Assembly: GCA_902774925.1 (NCBI GenBank)
Contig: CACYKE010000042.1
Location: 1-33,797, forward strand
Length of the DNA stretch: 33,797 bases
Origin: an uncultured Prevotellaceae bacterium
Lineage (GTDB): Bacteria > Bacteroidota > Bacteroidia > Bacteroidales > Bacteroidaceae
Direction of reading: 5' to 3'
The position numbers were made by a program, and so were the translations under genes. Positions 1 to 7,705 of this stretch are shown here, one piece after another. Within the stretch, counting starts at the first letter, position 1, and each line of letters starts with the position of its first letter. The notes beneath the pieces were generated by a model. That model saw only the letters and a program-made list of their open reading frames with translations, did not search any database and had not been told where the DNA came from.

Positions 1-99
1 TGCTGGAAACACGTCGAAGTCGCCAAAAAACGCCAACTTCACTGCAGCAATCACAAATGCCACCAGGAAGAACGCTATCCAAATATAATTCAGTACCAT
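1..99 (-). CDS. SpmA-like nucleoside-recognition membrane protein, N-terminal part only
   Basis: The first 33 codons of a minus-strand gene that runs off the left edge. The peptide begins MVLNYIWIAFFLVAFVIAAV and continues KLAFFGDFDVFPA. One hydrophobic helix followed by a short aromatic segment matches my memory of the start of Bacteroidetes spore-maturation-A-type (Gate/nucleoside recognition domain) membrane proteins, which are found in non-sporulating Bacteroidales too. The ATG at 97-99 is supported by a well-formed promoter ending about 30 bp upstream. Function is not known for this group; family assignment rests on 33 residues only. Confidence 0.55.
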   Translation of the reverse strand, partial: MVLNYIWIAFFLVAFVIAAVKLAFFGDFDVFPA

Positions 100-130
100 A
101 GTTTTCTTTGTTCGTCAGCCATATAATCTG

Positions 131-162
131 CAAAGGTAGTTATTTATTTCCTACCAGCCAAA
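131..162 (-). promoter_or_regulatory. Bacteroidetes-type promoter for the SpmA-like gene
   Basis: On the minus strand TTTG (159-162), a 20-bp spacer, then TACCTTTG (131-138). This fits the known Bacteroidetes -33/-7 consensus (TTTG, TAnnTTTG) exactly. The start codon is about 31 bp downstream. Confidence 0.8.
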
Positions 163-170
163 TAAAATGC

Positions 171-204
171 AAAAAAAGAGCGGTTGCTCTCGCAACCGCC
201 CCTT
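171..204 (-). terminator. Rho-independent terminator of the LruC-type lipoprotein gene
   Basis: Perfect 8-bp stem GCGGTTGC/GCAACCGC (180-187 with 192-199), loop of four bases, followed on the minus strand by a run of seven T (171-177). It lies 35-60 bp after the stop of the 239-2110 gene. Confidence 0.85.
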
Positions 205-238
205 CCGATTTATAAATATCAAAGTATTTGATGTCTAA

Positions 239-2110
239 TTAGTCGTTGTTGGTCAAATCCTTGTCAGTCAGAAGAGGATTCTTTTTTGCCCAAGGATTTA
301 CACCAGGATTTGCTACCCAAGCAGAGAAGTTTTCATATACTCGGTTGATATTAACATACTCATCACACCAATCAGTATTAACCGGGCAGTTGAACTTAGC
401 AGCAGGTTCACCCTGATTAGCCTCAATCTCTACCCATGAACCACCTTTGTAGACAGTAATCAAGATGCTCTGGGCATCAGTATAGATATGATCTTCGAGT
501 ACTAACTCTTTTGCGGGAACTTCGTTACCTACACCACAGTTCTTCATATAGCCACCCAGTCCGTTCACATTATCGTGAATCTCAACACTACCAGCAGGCT
601 CACTGCTATTATCATTACGTGTACCACCAATTCTGATAGGCAGTGTACCACCTGCTGCGAGCAGCTTAATGTAAGCCTTACCATCCTTGATAGCCCAATC
701 GAATACAACATCGTTGAAGTCCCAGTCAGATGTCTTTCCTGTAGGATCATACTGTGCACTCAAGTCCTCAGCCATGATACGACCCTGATAGGTAATGCTG
801 GGAACATCATATTTCTTAGCTTCAGTCAGAGTGACAATCCAGTCACTGTAGTATCCGTCAGCAGTACCGCCAACCTTTACCCAATCTGTATTCGAGTCCT
901 TTGTTGGATAGTAACCAGCCTCAAAAGCAGCCTGGAAGAGCGGCAAATTCAAGCACTCTACGTTCTTAATATCCTCGTTATAGTCCTTATAAATCTTCTG
1001 GTTACTCTGGGTTATGTCTGTCAGAACAGTCTGGGCATCCAAACGTGAACCTGCATACATACTCGTATTAGTACTAAGGTAAGGAATCTTCTGACCATTA
1101 ATTCTGATATACTCGTCATAGCCCTCAGCAAATTCATAACCAACTACCTGCCAATTCTCTATGATGGGTTCATACCACTTGATGACACGCTCACCATCCC
1201 AAATGTACTGAGGAGCATTACCTGGAATATCACTAAGCTTAACATAGCGCTTACCATCGGCAGAGCTAGCATCGGTCTGATAAAGGTCATCACCAATCAT
1301 CATCTCGAAGTCGAAGCCCATGAACGAGCGGTTCCAACCATCGTTAAGACAATTAGCCTCTGCACCAAGTGCATTAATAATTGTCTGGAAGCTAACCAAG
1401 CCAGTATACTCTGTACGACGAACTGAGCCTGTGCTATTGTAATAGCCGAAACTCTTTGTAGTAGAGTTTAACATCAGATTAATCTTGTCAGAATGACGAT
1501 GTGTAGCATCATTCACTGGGTAGGTCTCTTCGATAGTAGTTAACGTACCCTTGAAGTCAAGCACATTTGGATATCCGTTGCCGCAATCACCGTTGTTGAA
1601 GTTGTTGTTATGATCAACAAACTCGGGAGTTTGAGTTCTGTCAATAGCAGCCAAATGATCCATGTGATCAGATCCAACGATTTGAGTTGTACCATTAGCA
1701 GCCGTATACTCCTCTGGTGAATTAGAACCAGGAGTCGTGCCTCCTTTATATACCTGCTGGATAAAGTAGTTCGTCCACTGAGGATCCTCATATCTCGGAT
1801 TCTTCACGGTCTGGAAATACTTTATTACAACTTTCTGCTGATCTTCTGTCAGGCGGGGTGGAACCCTATACTTACAATCATCACGATCGTTTGCAGCCCA
1901 CTCATTACCATTGGCAAAAACGCCACGTGTGAATGCGCGGGTGCCACCGAAGCCCCAGTCCTGATTTGAAGCAGGCTGACCAAACTGAGCAACGAAATTT
2001 GCTTCGTACTGAGCCTTAATGATTTGCTCTTGAGACATTGTTTCAATGTCGTGATTCGAACAGCTTGCGAATGCGACGGCTGCGAATCCAATCATCAAAT
2101 ACTTTTTCAT
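239..2110 (-). CDS. LruC-domain (DUF4842-like) surface lipoprotein
   Basis: A 623-residue exported lipoprotein. Residues 1-17 form a lipoprotein signal peptide with lipobox AFASC (Cys17), so it should be lipid-anchored, probably on the outer membrane. After the signal is a conserved-looking segment ending NQDWGFG (about 45-55), and near residues 455-500 the acidic motif DWDFNDVVFDW followed by a Gly-rich beta stretch. This pairing of an N-terminal QDWGFG motif with a C-terminal DWDFNDVV motif is what I know from Bacteroides and Prevotella LruC/DUF4842 proteins, whose molecular role is unknown; the acidic motif suggests calcium binding (inference). Single gene, with its own promoter and terminator. 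The ATG is preceded by an AT-rich leader of about 55 bases. Confidence 0.8.
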   Translation of the reverse strand: MKKYLMIGFAAVAFASCSNHDIETMSQEQIIKAQYEANFVAQFGQPASNQDWGFGGTRAFTRGVFANGNEWAANDRDDCKYRVPPRLTEDQQKVVIKYFQTVKNPRYEDPQWTNYFIQQVYKGGTTPGSNSPEEYTAANGTTQIVGSDHMDHLAAIDRTQTPEFVDHNNNFNNGDCGNGYPNVLDFKGTLTTIEETYPVNDATHRHSDKINLMLNSTTKSFGYYNSTGSVRRTEYTGLVSFQTIINALGAEANCLNDGWNRSFMGFDFEMMIGDDLYQTDASSADGKRYVKLSDIPGNAPQYIWDGERVIKWYEPIIENWQVVGYEFAEGYDEYIRINGQKIPYLSTNTSMYAGSRLDAQTVLTDITQSNQKIYKDYNEDIKNVECLNLPLFQAAFEAGYYPTKDSNTDWVKVGGTADGYYSDWIVTLTEAKKYDVPSITYQGRIMAEDLSAQYDPTGKTSDWDFNDVVFDWAIKDGKAYIKLLAAGGTLPIRIGGTRNDNSSEPAGSVEIHDNVNGLGGYMKNCGVGNEVPAKELVLEDHIYTDAQSILITVYKGGSWVEIEANQGEPAAKFNCPVNTDWCDEYVNINRVYENFSAWVANPGVNPWAKKNPLLTDKDLTNND

Positions 2111-2172
2111 AATTGTTTAAAATTTTAAATGGTTTTATAATTAATTATTGCTTAAATTCTCGAATTTGGTTG

Positions 2173-2204
2173 CAAAGATAGGGAAAAAAGGTGGAAAAAA
2201 CAAC
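2173..2204 (-). promoter_or_regulatory. Promoter of the LruC-type lipoprotein gene
   Basis: TATCTTTG on the minus strand at 2173-2180, with GTTG at 2201-2204 twenty bases upstream as a slightly degenerate -33. The start codon is about 60 bases downstream. Intergenic 2111-2468 otherwise holds only this promoter, the tandem repeats at 2341-2401 and the terminator at 2406-2435. Confidence 0.65.
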
Positions 2205-2340
2205 AATAATATGATTAAAAAATGTTAACCACAAGAAAATCGTTTGTAAAAACTCCAAGTTCGTAGTCCGAAACGGCATAAAAACTGCATAGTATTTCAG
2301 CGTCTTAAAGAGCCGGAAACGCCCTCCCACTCGACAAAAA

Positions 2341-2365
2341 AACTGTGAATTGTGAAACTGTGAAG
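2341..2365. repeat. 25-bp direct repeat, left copy (flanks the DUF3987 cassette)
   Basis: The 25 bases here recur at 6571-6595 in the same orientation with a single difference (A versus T at position 17). Both copies are preceded by an A-rich run. The motif is built from ACTGTGAA and ATTGTGAA units. The two copies bracket 4.2 kb that contains exactly the three accessory genes 2469-6212. Confidence 0.75.
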
Positions 2366-2401
2366 GGCGAAAAGTGAAGGGCGAAAAGTGAAGGGTGAAA
2401 A
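2360..2401. repeat. Three tandem copies of a 14-bp unit
   Basis: Unit GTGAAGGGCGAAAA at 2360-2373 and 2374-2387, then GTGAAGGGTGAAAA at 2388-2401 (one change). It is fused directly to the left 25-bp repeat and lies just after the terminator of the DUF3987 gene. Confidence 0.85.
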
Positions 2402-2405
2402 GTCA

Positions 2406-2435
2406 ATGAGCCAGGGGGGATTCCCTCTGGCTCAT
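2406..2435 (-). terminator. Terminator of the DUF3987 gene
   Basis: Thirteen-bp stem (2406-2418 with 2423-2435, one G-T pair, loop of four) followed on the minus strand by a T-rich tract. It starts 34 bases after the stop codon of the 2469-4781 gene. Confidence 0.7.
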
Positions 2436-2468
2436 ACTCTTGGTTAGATTAGCGTTCCGTTTTGCAAT

Positions 2469-4781
2469 TTACGCAGCCTTCTTACGTTTGAGGTAGGCTG
2501 GCGTTTTGTGATAGACACCATTCTCGTCGCAAGTGATATATCCTCGCTCTTCCCACATACAGAGTTGCTGGGTAGGATTGCTGTTCTTCTTGCGCTCACG
2601 GATGCGGACAGCTTGTGCATCCTCCCTCGTAAAGTCATCAGCCAGCATGTCGAGCATGTTCTTCGGGCCTCGCGTACGCACCACCTCACCAGCCATCTGT
2701 TGACTCATCTGCTCGCCAAAGAAGTGCATCTTACACCACATGTCGTACTTCATGGTCCACATGGCAAAGTTCTCGATATCCTTCGACCACTTGCCTTCTG
2801 CGATATAGAGAACCATTGCACGAAGCCACGCACTGACGACGGCACGATAGGCTAGCTTCTCGTACACTTCGTCGTCGCAGAGCCATGCGGTGTCCTTAGC
2901 CTCCTTGTCCATTCGCTGAATCAGACGCTGAGCCTGAGGGAGGTCGATGATACCCTTGGCTGCATTCAGACGGTCGATGTAAGGCTTGACGGCCTCAGCA
3001 TGCTGCTCGTCGTAGATGCCGTGAATGGGCATAGCCATACCTCGCCAGGTGACGATGGTGGAGAACGACAGTCGCGAGAGTGTTCCATCAGCCATCATAG
3101 AACGAAAGAACTGCTGGCCGCGCTGAATAGTGGTCGAGGCATTGTAGTTCATTCGCATCTGCGGACGACCCGTAACACTCTGGATGCCAACACGTTCCTG
3201 GCCGTAGTAACCACAATCGTAGGCCAATCGGAAAATCTTGCCGATTTGTCCTGAACGGCCATTCACCTTCAGCTGCTCGAACAACTCCACCTCGTCTACC
3301 TGCACGTAGAGGAAATGACCCTGAGCATCCTGCAACTTCTGAACGAGGGCTGCATTCGTCAGGTCGCTCGACATCATCTGAATAATCAGATCGTCCGGAC
3401 GCTTGGGCTTCTGCTTGTTGGCACCCATCGAACGGCACTCCTCCTTCCACTCGTCCTCACGACGGCGGTTCACATCGTCGCGTGCCTTAATGTCAGCCAT
3501 GATAGGTTCGCAGACACGATTGACACACGACTTTCCGCTGGACATCGGCGCCATACAGTTCTGCATGAAGGTGGCCTCGTGCATGGTGTGGTCGGCATAG
3601 GGGAACTGAACCTGATAGAGGTGGGCACCCAAGGCAGGGAAGAGTCCCATAGCCGAGGCAGGTTTGTAGATGTCGGGCTCCTTCGAGACCATCAGCTTCA
3701 CCGACTTGGGCAGACGTCGAGGCATCTGTGGGGGCTCGTCGCCCAGCACGTCCTCAGTAGTCAACGGCTTGTCCTTCACACCTGTGACGCTCTCGGCATA
3801 GATAGCGCGCAGACGCTGGCTCATAGGCGCATTCATCTTGGTGTAGTCCTTGTAGAAGTCGCTAACCAGTCGCTGACAATCCTGCTCCCTCGCGTAGTTG
3901 GGCATCTTGACGGCTAAGACGGCCTTCAACTCGTCCTGCGACATCAGTCGGCAGATGCCAACGCTGAGGATGCTAACCAGCGTGTTGTGCCAGTTGTAGA
4001 CTCCCACTTGGTCAATCTCCTCCAGTTTCAAACCTACCTCCTGCAAGCAGAGGTCGAAAATGCGCAGGTTGCGGTCAGAGGCAGGCGAAGTCTGATGGCT
4101 GAGGGCTGACGATGGCTGAGGTGTCATTTCAGGCACCGTCGCGTTTTGCGACTTCCTTTCAACCACCGTCGCGTTTTGAGACACTGCCTTCACCTCACGC
4201 TGCTTGCAAAGTTCCTCCTCATCTATATAAAGAAGGTACGCGCGAGGGACGACGAACGAACAACGGGCATAGTCCTTGACGCTTCCGTCGTAGCTGGAGT
4301 CACCCAACTGCTCCGACATCCACTTCTGAGCCTCAGCCAGCGACATTCCCTCAGGCACTTCGAAAATCAATCGCAGTCCTTCGGTAGAGGGTGTTACGTG
4401 GGCCATCACAATGCCCAGTTCGGCACAACGTTCACGAACCATCGTGTTGAAAAATCCACGTGGGTCAGAAATGTGGTCAATGTCATACATTGACAATCCA
4501 GAGGGTACAGCCGACTTGTTCTGTCGCACGCCATCGGTAAAGGTGGCATGTGGCGTCAGCACCATCAGCTGTTGCTTCCTGTCGCGTTTGTAGGCTTCAA
4601 AGTCCTCGCGACACATCTCACCTCGTTTCACACGCTCAAGGGCATCCTCGATGTCAGCGCAAATCTTCGCTGTCGTCTCCGAGTCCATAGCGGCATAGAG
4701 GTTCTCAACTGTGCAGGGCGTTACGCTGCTCTTAACGCTTGGGGCGAACCCCATCTGAATTTTTTTCTGGTTCATAAGCAT
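2469..4781 (-). CDS. VirE_N (BT4734-like) plus DUF3987 primase/helicase-like protein
   Basis: A 770-residue two-domain protein. Residues about 15-195 resemble the BT4734-like VirE N-terminal domain: MYDIDHI (98-104) gives a DxD pair, STEGLRLIFEV (132-142) and DGSVKDYARCSF (165-176) follow, an arrangement like archaeo-eukaryotic primases (inference). A low-complexity linker (about 200-235) has a duplicated SQNATV. Residues 240-335 resemble a primase C-terminal helical region. Residues about 375-770 are DUF3987, with a Walker-A-like APMSSGKS (411-418) and an acidic VDEVELFEQL strand as possible Walker B. Such proteins are common on Bacteroidetes mobile DNA; a replication or priming role is presumed, not proven. 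Its own promoter lies just upstream; the start could also be the ATG at 4775. It has a terminator and is bracketed by the 25-bp repeats. Confidence 0.8.
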   Translation of the reverse strand: MLMNQKKIQMGFAPSVKSSVTPCTVENLYAAMDSETTAKICADIEDALERVKRGEMCREDFEAYKRDRKQQLMVLTPHATFTDGVRQNKSAVPSGLSMYDIDHISDPRGFFNTMVRERCAELGIVMAHVTPSTEGLRLIFEVPEGMSLAEAQKWMSEQLGDSSYDGSVKDYARCSFVVPRAYLLYIDEEELCKQREVKAVSQNATVVERKSQNATVPEMTPQPSSALSHQTSPASDRNLRIFDLCLQEVGLKLEEIDQVGVYNWHNTLVSILSVGICRLMSQDELKAVLAVKMPNYAREQDCQRLVSDFYKDYTKMNAPMSQRLRAIYAESVTGVKDKPLTTEDVLGDEPPQMPRRLPKSVKLMVSKEPDIYKPASAMGLFPALGAHLYQVQFPYADHTMHEATFMQNCMAPMSSGKSCVNRVCEPIMADIKARDDVNRRREDEWKEECRSMGANKQKPKRPDDLIIQMMSSDLTNAALVQKLQDAQGHFLYVQVDEVELFEQLKVNGRSGQIGKIFRLAYDCGYYGQERVGIQSVTGRPQMRMNYNASTTIQRGQQFFRSMMADGTLSRLSFSTIVTWRGMAMPIHGIYDEQHAEAVKPYIDRLNAAKGIIDLPQAQRLIQRMDKEAKDTAWLCDDEVYEKLAYRAVVSAWLRAMVLYIAEGKWSKDIENFAMWTMKYDMWCKMHFFGEQMSQQMAGEVVRTRGPKNMLDMLADDFTREDAQAVRIRERKKNSNPTQQLCMWEERGYITCDENGVYHKTPAYLKRKKAA

Positions 4782-4800
4782 AACTTAAATTAACGTACTG

Positions 4801-4832
4801 CAAAGTTAATATATATAATAAGGTATAGCAAG
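4801..4832 (-). promoter_or_regulatory. Promoter of the DUF3987 gene
   Basis: TAACTTTG on the minus strand (4801-4808) with CTTG (4829-4832) after a 20-bp spacer. The start codon is only about 20 bases from the -7 box, so the leader is very short. Its presence shows the DUF3987 gene can be expressed apart from the two upstream genes. Confidence 0.65.
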
Positions 4833-4956
4833 GGTTTACCCCTTTTTCCAGTGAATCTGGAGGTAGTTGGAAAAAGTCGGAAAATGATTGGATTTTCTCG
4901 GAATGAAGTCGGAAGAAATCCGGGCAAAAGTACACAAAAATCCCTTCTGTTGTGTA

Positions 4957-5550
4957 CTAAATGGAGACGTGGATTTTGCGGCCTAAAACGGGTTCAAGAA
5001 ACTCGGCTATCTGATTGCATATCTCACGGTTGGTGGCCTGCACGGGATTGATGCTGCTGTTCGACACCCACAGGCGATACGAGTCGTCGCGGTCTTGTAC
5101 AATGTCGTAGTCACCATTTTTGCGCACCGTGTCGCGGCCCTTACCAGGAATCATCGAGCAGATAATGGTGTCGTAGCGATTGACGGTGACGTTGGCCATC
5201 AGGATGGCTTCGTCAATCATCACACGCATCACGTGCGGCCACGTCCATACGACCTCACCGCTCAGAATCTTCTCGTCAATCTTGCGGATGAGCTTGATGA
5301 GCTGTTCGGCTTTCTCGCCCTGACGATAGGTCTGATAAAACTCCTTGGGCATGTGCTGGGCGTCAATCTGCGGGGTGTTCATCAAGCGCCGGACGGCCGT
5401 TAAGCCCTCGTCCTCCATGCCTTCGTGCTCAGCCCATCGCTGGATAAGGTCAACGTAAGGTTTGCGCTGACCTTCGGTATTCTTCGTCTGGGCGTGGCCT
5501 ACCACAAACTCGACGGGGATAGGGGGGAGTGTCATCAATGCTTTCTCCAT
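4957..5550 (-). CDS. Unknown protein, cassette gene 2
   Basis: A 197-residue soluble protein that I do not recognise. It has no signal peptide and no membrane helix. The middle (about 75-120) is helical and charged; a tryptophan-rich WTWPHVMRVMIDEAI segment follows, and the C-terminal half holds a basic IPGKGRDTVRKNG loop. Its ATG lies inside the end of the upstream gene (16-bp overlap, 5535-5550), implying translational coupling and likely a joint function or complex. It is followed after 175 bp by the VirE_N/DUF3987 gene, so a role in the same accessory DNA module is inferred from position only. Confidence 0.7.
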   Translation of the reverse strand: MEKALMTLPPIPVEFVVGHAQTKNTEGQRKPYVDLIQRWAEHEGMEDEGLTAVRRLMNTPQIDAQHMPKEFYQTYRQGEKAEQLIKLIRKIDEKILSGEVVWTWPHVMRVMIDEAILMANVTVNRYDTIICSMIPGKGRDTVRKNGDYDIVQDRDDSYRLWVSNSSINPVQATNREICNQIAEFLEPVLGRKIHVSI

Positions 5551-6212
5551 TTCTCAAAACCCTCAATCCTTTGGTCTGCATTCAGTCGGTTGGTCACCTC
5601 CGTCAATTGTCCGTCGTCCGACTGGAAACGGATGCTGATTAAGTCGTCGTCGAAATAGCCCTCATAGACGCTCAGCTGGTAGCGCAAGTCATGATAGATT
5701 TCATCAGCCGTACCTTCGGACTGGAAATAGAAGCCCTGATGTCTGTTGCTGCGCACACGATAGACGTCACTCTCGTCGCCACCGAAGCCCTTGATGCAGT
5801 TGACGTACAACGTAGATGTGAAGCGCATCATCTGCACCTGCTCGCCCGTTTCTGCGTCCTTCTCCGTAGGCATCACAATCCTACAGCCCAGAATCTTCAT
5901 GCGTTCCAAAATGTATTCAGCCCCTGCGGGTTCCAACTGCTGGAAGTCGTACTCAATGATTTTCGCCACCCAGTAGAGGTTCGTACCTTCTGGTGGACAT
6001 AGCGCGCGGCAGTCGTCCAAGTCGATAGGCACCATCTTGCCAGCAGGTAATTCGTTGCCCATGTCGATGATGGGATACGACACCGAGTCCACCATCTCAG
6101 CACCCTCATCGTCCTCCGTCCAAGTGACGAGTGTGGCGATATGGCGACCAACAAAGCCCCCAGCGTAAATTACCTGATAGGGAGCATCCAATTTCAGCAT
6201 CTGTGATTTCAT
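5535..6212 (-). CDS. Unknown acidic protein, cassette gene 1
   Basis: A 225-residue acidic, soluble protein, first gene of the cassette; family not recognised. I place the start at the ATG of MKSQMLKLDAPYQVIY (6210-6212), because the longer open frame to 6269 would run through the promoter -7 box at 6239-6246. Visible features: a beta-like N-terminal part (APYQVIYAGGFVGRHIATL), an acidic middle, an ILERMKILGCRIVMPTEKDAETGEQ stretch split by a charged loop, and an Asp-rich YEGYFDDDLISIRF segment near the C-terminus. No cysteine cluster or nucleotide-binding motif is evident. It overlaps the next gene by 16 bp. The only regulation visible is the strong promoter and the palindrome just upstream of it. 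Confidence 0.7.
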   Translation of the reverse strand: MKSQMLKLDAPYQVIYAGGFVGRHIATLVTWTEDDEGAEMVDSVSYPIIDMGNELPAGKMVPIDLDDCRALCPPEGTNLYWVAKIIEYDFQQLEPAGAEYILERMKILGCRIVMPTEKDAETGEQVQMMRFTSTLYVNCIKGFGGDESDVYRVRSNRHQGFYFQSEGTADEIYHDLRYQLSVYEGYFDDDLISIRFQSDDGQLTEVTNRLNADQRIEGFEKWRKH

Positions 6213-6238
6213 TTCGTTCTCTTGTTTTGATTTGTGCA

Positions 6239-6270
6239 CAAAGGTACGAATAAGTGAGCAAAATACCAAA
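6239..6270 (-). promoter_or_regulatory. Promoter of the two-gene unknown operon
   Basis: TTTG (6267-6270), 20-bp spacer, TACCTTTG (6239-6246) on the minus strand: a full match to the Bacteroidetes consensus. It decides the start of the downstream gene at 6212. Confidence 0.8.
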
Positions 6271-6286
6271 TTTTCGAGCAGCGAAT

Positions 6287-6313
6287 GCAGAGATATGCTC
6301 GCATATTCTCTGC
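6287..6313. promoter_or_regulatory. 27-bp near-perfect palindrome, operator candidate
   Basis: GCAGAGATATGC (6287-6298), two-base centre, then the complementary arm 6301-6313 with one bulged T: 12 paired bases. It ends about 17 bp upstream of the -33 box of the cassette promoter, the right place for an activator or repressor dimer. It could alternatively be an RNA hairpin of an unseen transcript. Confidence 0.5.
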
Positions 6314-6424
6314 TGAGTCGAGAGAAAATTCGACAAAGTCAAATTAATTTGAGTATTTTCGATTGCAACGCCACACTCTGCACCTTTAGGTCAGAGAACG
6401 AGAGTGCCTTCTCTCTTTATTTCA

Positions 6425-6457
6425 CACCATTCACAGTTTCACAGTTTCACAGTTTTA
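6425..6457. repeat. TTCACAG short repeat cluster, inverted relative to 6571-6595
   Basis: Three successive TTTCACAG-type units between 6428 and 6455. Read on the other strand they match the ACTGTGAA units of the 25-bp repeats, so this cluster and 6571-6595 form an inverted pair around about 115 bp of AT-rich DNA. Confidence 0.6.
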
Positions 6458-6462
6458 TTTTT

Positions 6463-6478
6463 AAGGGGGTACCCCCTT
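6463..6478. repeat. Perfect 16-bp palindrome
   Basis: AAGGGGGTACCCCCTT reads the same on both strands. As RNA it could only form a four-base-loop hairpin with six pairs. It is followed by TTTT on the plus strand, so weak terminator function is possible; a protein site is equally possible. The rest of intergenic 6213-6723 is AT-rich, with no gene visible. Confidence 0.5.
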
Positions 6479-6570
6479 TTCATAGTCTATTTTATATATA
6501 CTTATTTATATATATTAATAAATATTAACATTCCCATTGCAGGTCTAAACGCCTAAGGGCTCAAAAAAGA

Positions 6571-6595
6571 AACTGTGAATTGTGAATCTGTGAAG
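6571..6595. repeat. 25-bp direct repeat, right copy
   Basis: Partner of 2341-2365 with 24 of 25 bases identical and the same orientation. It marks the right limit of the accessory cassette. Confidence 0.75.
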
Positions 6596-6625
6596 ATTGG
6601 GGTTCTTTTTGCGCCCTGCCCAAAG

Positions 6626-6652
6626 AAAAATTATTCCCTGCCTAGGGAATAA
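6626..6652 (-). terminator. Terminator of the GH3-to-CobD-like operon
   Basis: Perfect 9-bp stem TTATTCCCT/AGGGAATAA (6631-6639 with 6644-6652), loop of four, followed on the minus strand by TTTTTC. A second hairpin (CGTTTA/TAAACG, 6655-6660 with 6668-6673) precedes it. Both lie 50-100 bases past the stop at 6724. Confidence 0.8.
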
Positions 6653-6723
6653 ATCGTTTAGTACCGGTAAACGGGCGGCTTAGTTCCTTTGGATTGCGTG
6701 CTTACTTCCCAAGGGTTACGAGA

Positions 6724-7705
6724 TTACTTCTCGGAGGCTTCCAAGTAGTCGCGGATGGCGGCAACGAGGGCGTCGTTTTCTTCGGGGAGCTGGGCTGAGA
6801 CGCGGAAGAAGTGGTTGTCGAGGCCGTAGAAGTTGCTGCAGTCGCGGATGAGCATTCCGTGCTCGTGAATGAGGTGGTATTTCAGGTCGGTAGATGTTGC
6901 GTTCTCCAGTTCGCAAAGCATATAGTTCGTCTTGGTTTCAAAGACGCGCACACCCTTGACCTCGCGCAGGTTGGAACGGAAACGCTGGGTTTCCTCCAGA
7001 TATTCGTCCAGATTGCTGATGGCAGGCTTGCCTTTCTTCAGCAGGAATTTTCCAGCCTCGATGCTTAGGGCATTCATGGCCCAGGGGTGGCGGTGCTGGC
7101 GCAACAACTGGACGGTGTTGGGATGGCCAGTAATGTAGCCCAATCGCAAACCTGGTACACCATAGGTCTTGCTGAGCGAATGAAGCATCAGCAGGTTGGG
7201 CACGTCTATCATCTCACGGGCCTGTAACAGCGGTTCCTTCGTATAGCCTTCGTACGACTGGTCGACAACAAAGGCATAGCGTGGTGAACGGCGCACGACA
7301 TAGTCCATGAATCCCTTCATCAGCACGTTACCCGACGGATTGTTGGGATTGCATATCCAATAGACTCGGTCGCGTGGCAACTCGGTCATCTCGTCGTTAT
7401 TCTCATAGGAGATGATGTGATTGAACTGCAGAAGCGCTATTCTTGAAGTGGGCGGCAATCATGTAAATAGCCTCCGTAGCGCCGTTGGTCACAAGAACAG
7501 CCTCGGGCGATATGCCTTCCTTCAAGGCTATCAGACGTTCGAGACTGCGCGGCTGGGGCTCCGGATAGTTGGCTATCAGGTCGAAATGTCCCTTCATAAA
7601 CTCCTTCAGCGCTGTCAAATCGGCATGCTGATAGATGTTGCTGCTGAAGTTCATCTTCACCAGATCGTTGTAGCGGTAAATGTCGTCTCCGTGACCGTCT
7701 AACAT
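6724..7705 (-). pseudogene. CobD-like aminotransferase (threonine-phosphate decarboxylase family), broken by an internal deletion
   Basis: Fold-type I PLP enzyme split over two frames. The N-terminal piece (7403-7705) starts MLDGHGDD and contains the conserved VTNGATEAIYMIA. The C-terminal piece (6724 to about 7430) contains CNPNNPSG, the Schiff-base lysine in HSLSKTYGVPGLRLGYI, and a normal C-terminus. At the junction (about 7415-7445) the text jumps from IAAHFKNSASA to FNHIISYENNDEMTEL; the roughly 12-16 residues expected between, including the family's FSEYxDAC-type segment, are missing and the frame shifts. In Bacteroidales this enzyme is annotated for cobalamin aminopropanol-phosphate synthesis. 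The start overlaps the ABC ATPase stop by 7 bp. The rest of the gene is well kept, so the lesion is recent or an assembly error. Confidence 0.8.

Noticed and set aside
575-1048. 157-codon plus-strand ORF opposite the LruC-type lipoprotein gene
   Set aside because: Antisense shadow; the minus-strand frame has a signal peptide, family motifs, promoter and terminator.
3315-3917. 200-codon plus-strand ORF inside the DUF3987 gene
   Set aside because: Composition-driven antisense frame, rich in His and Arg, with no promoter; the DUF3987 frame is clearly coding.
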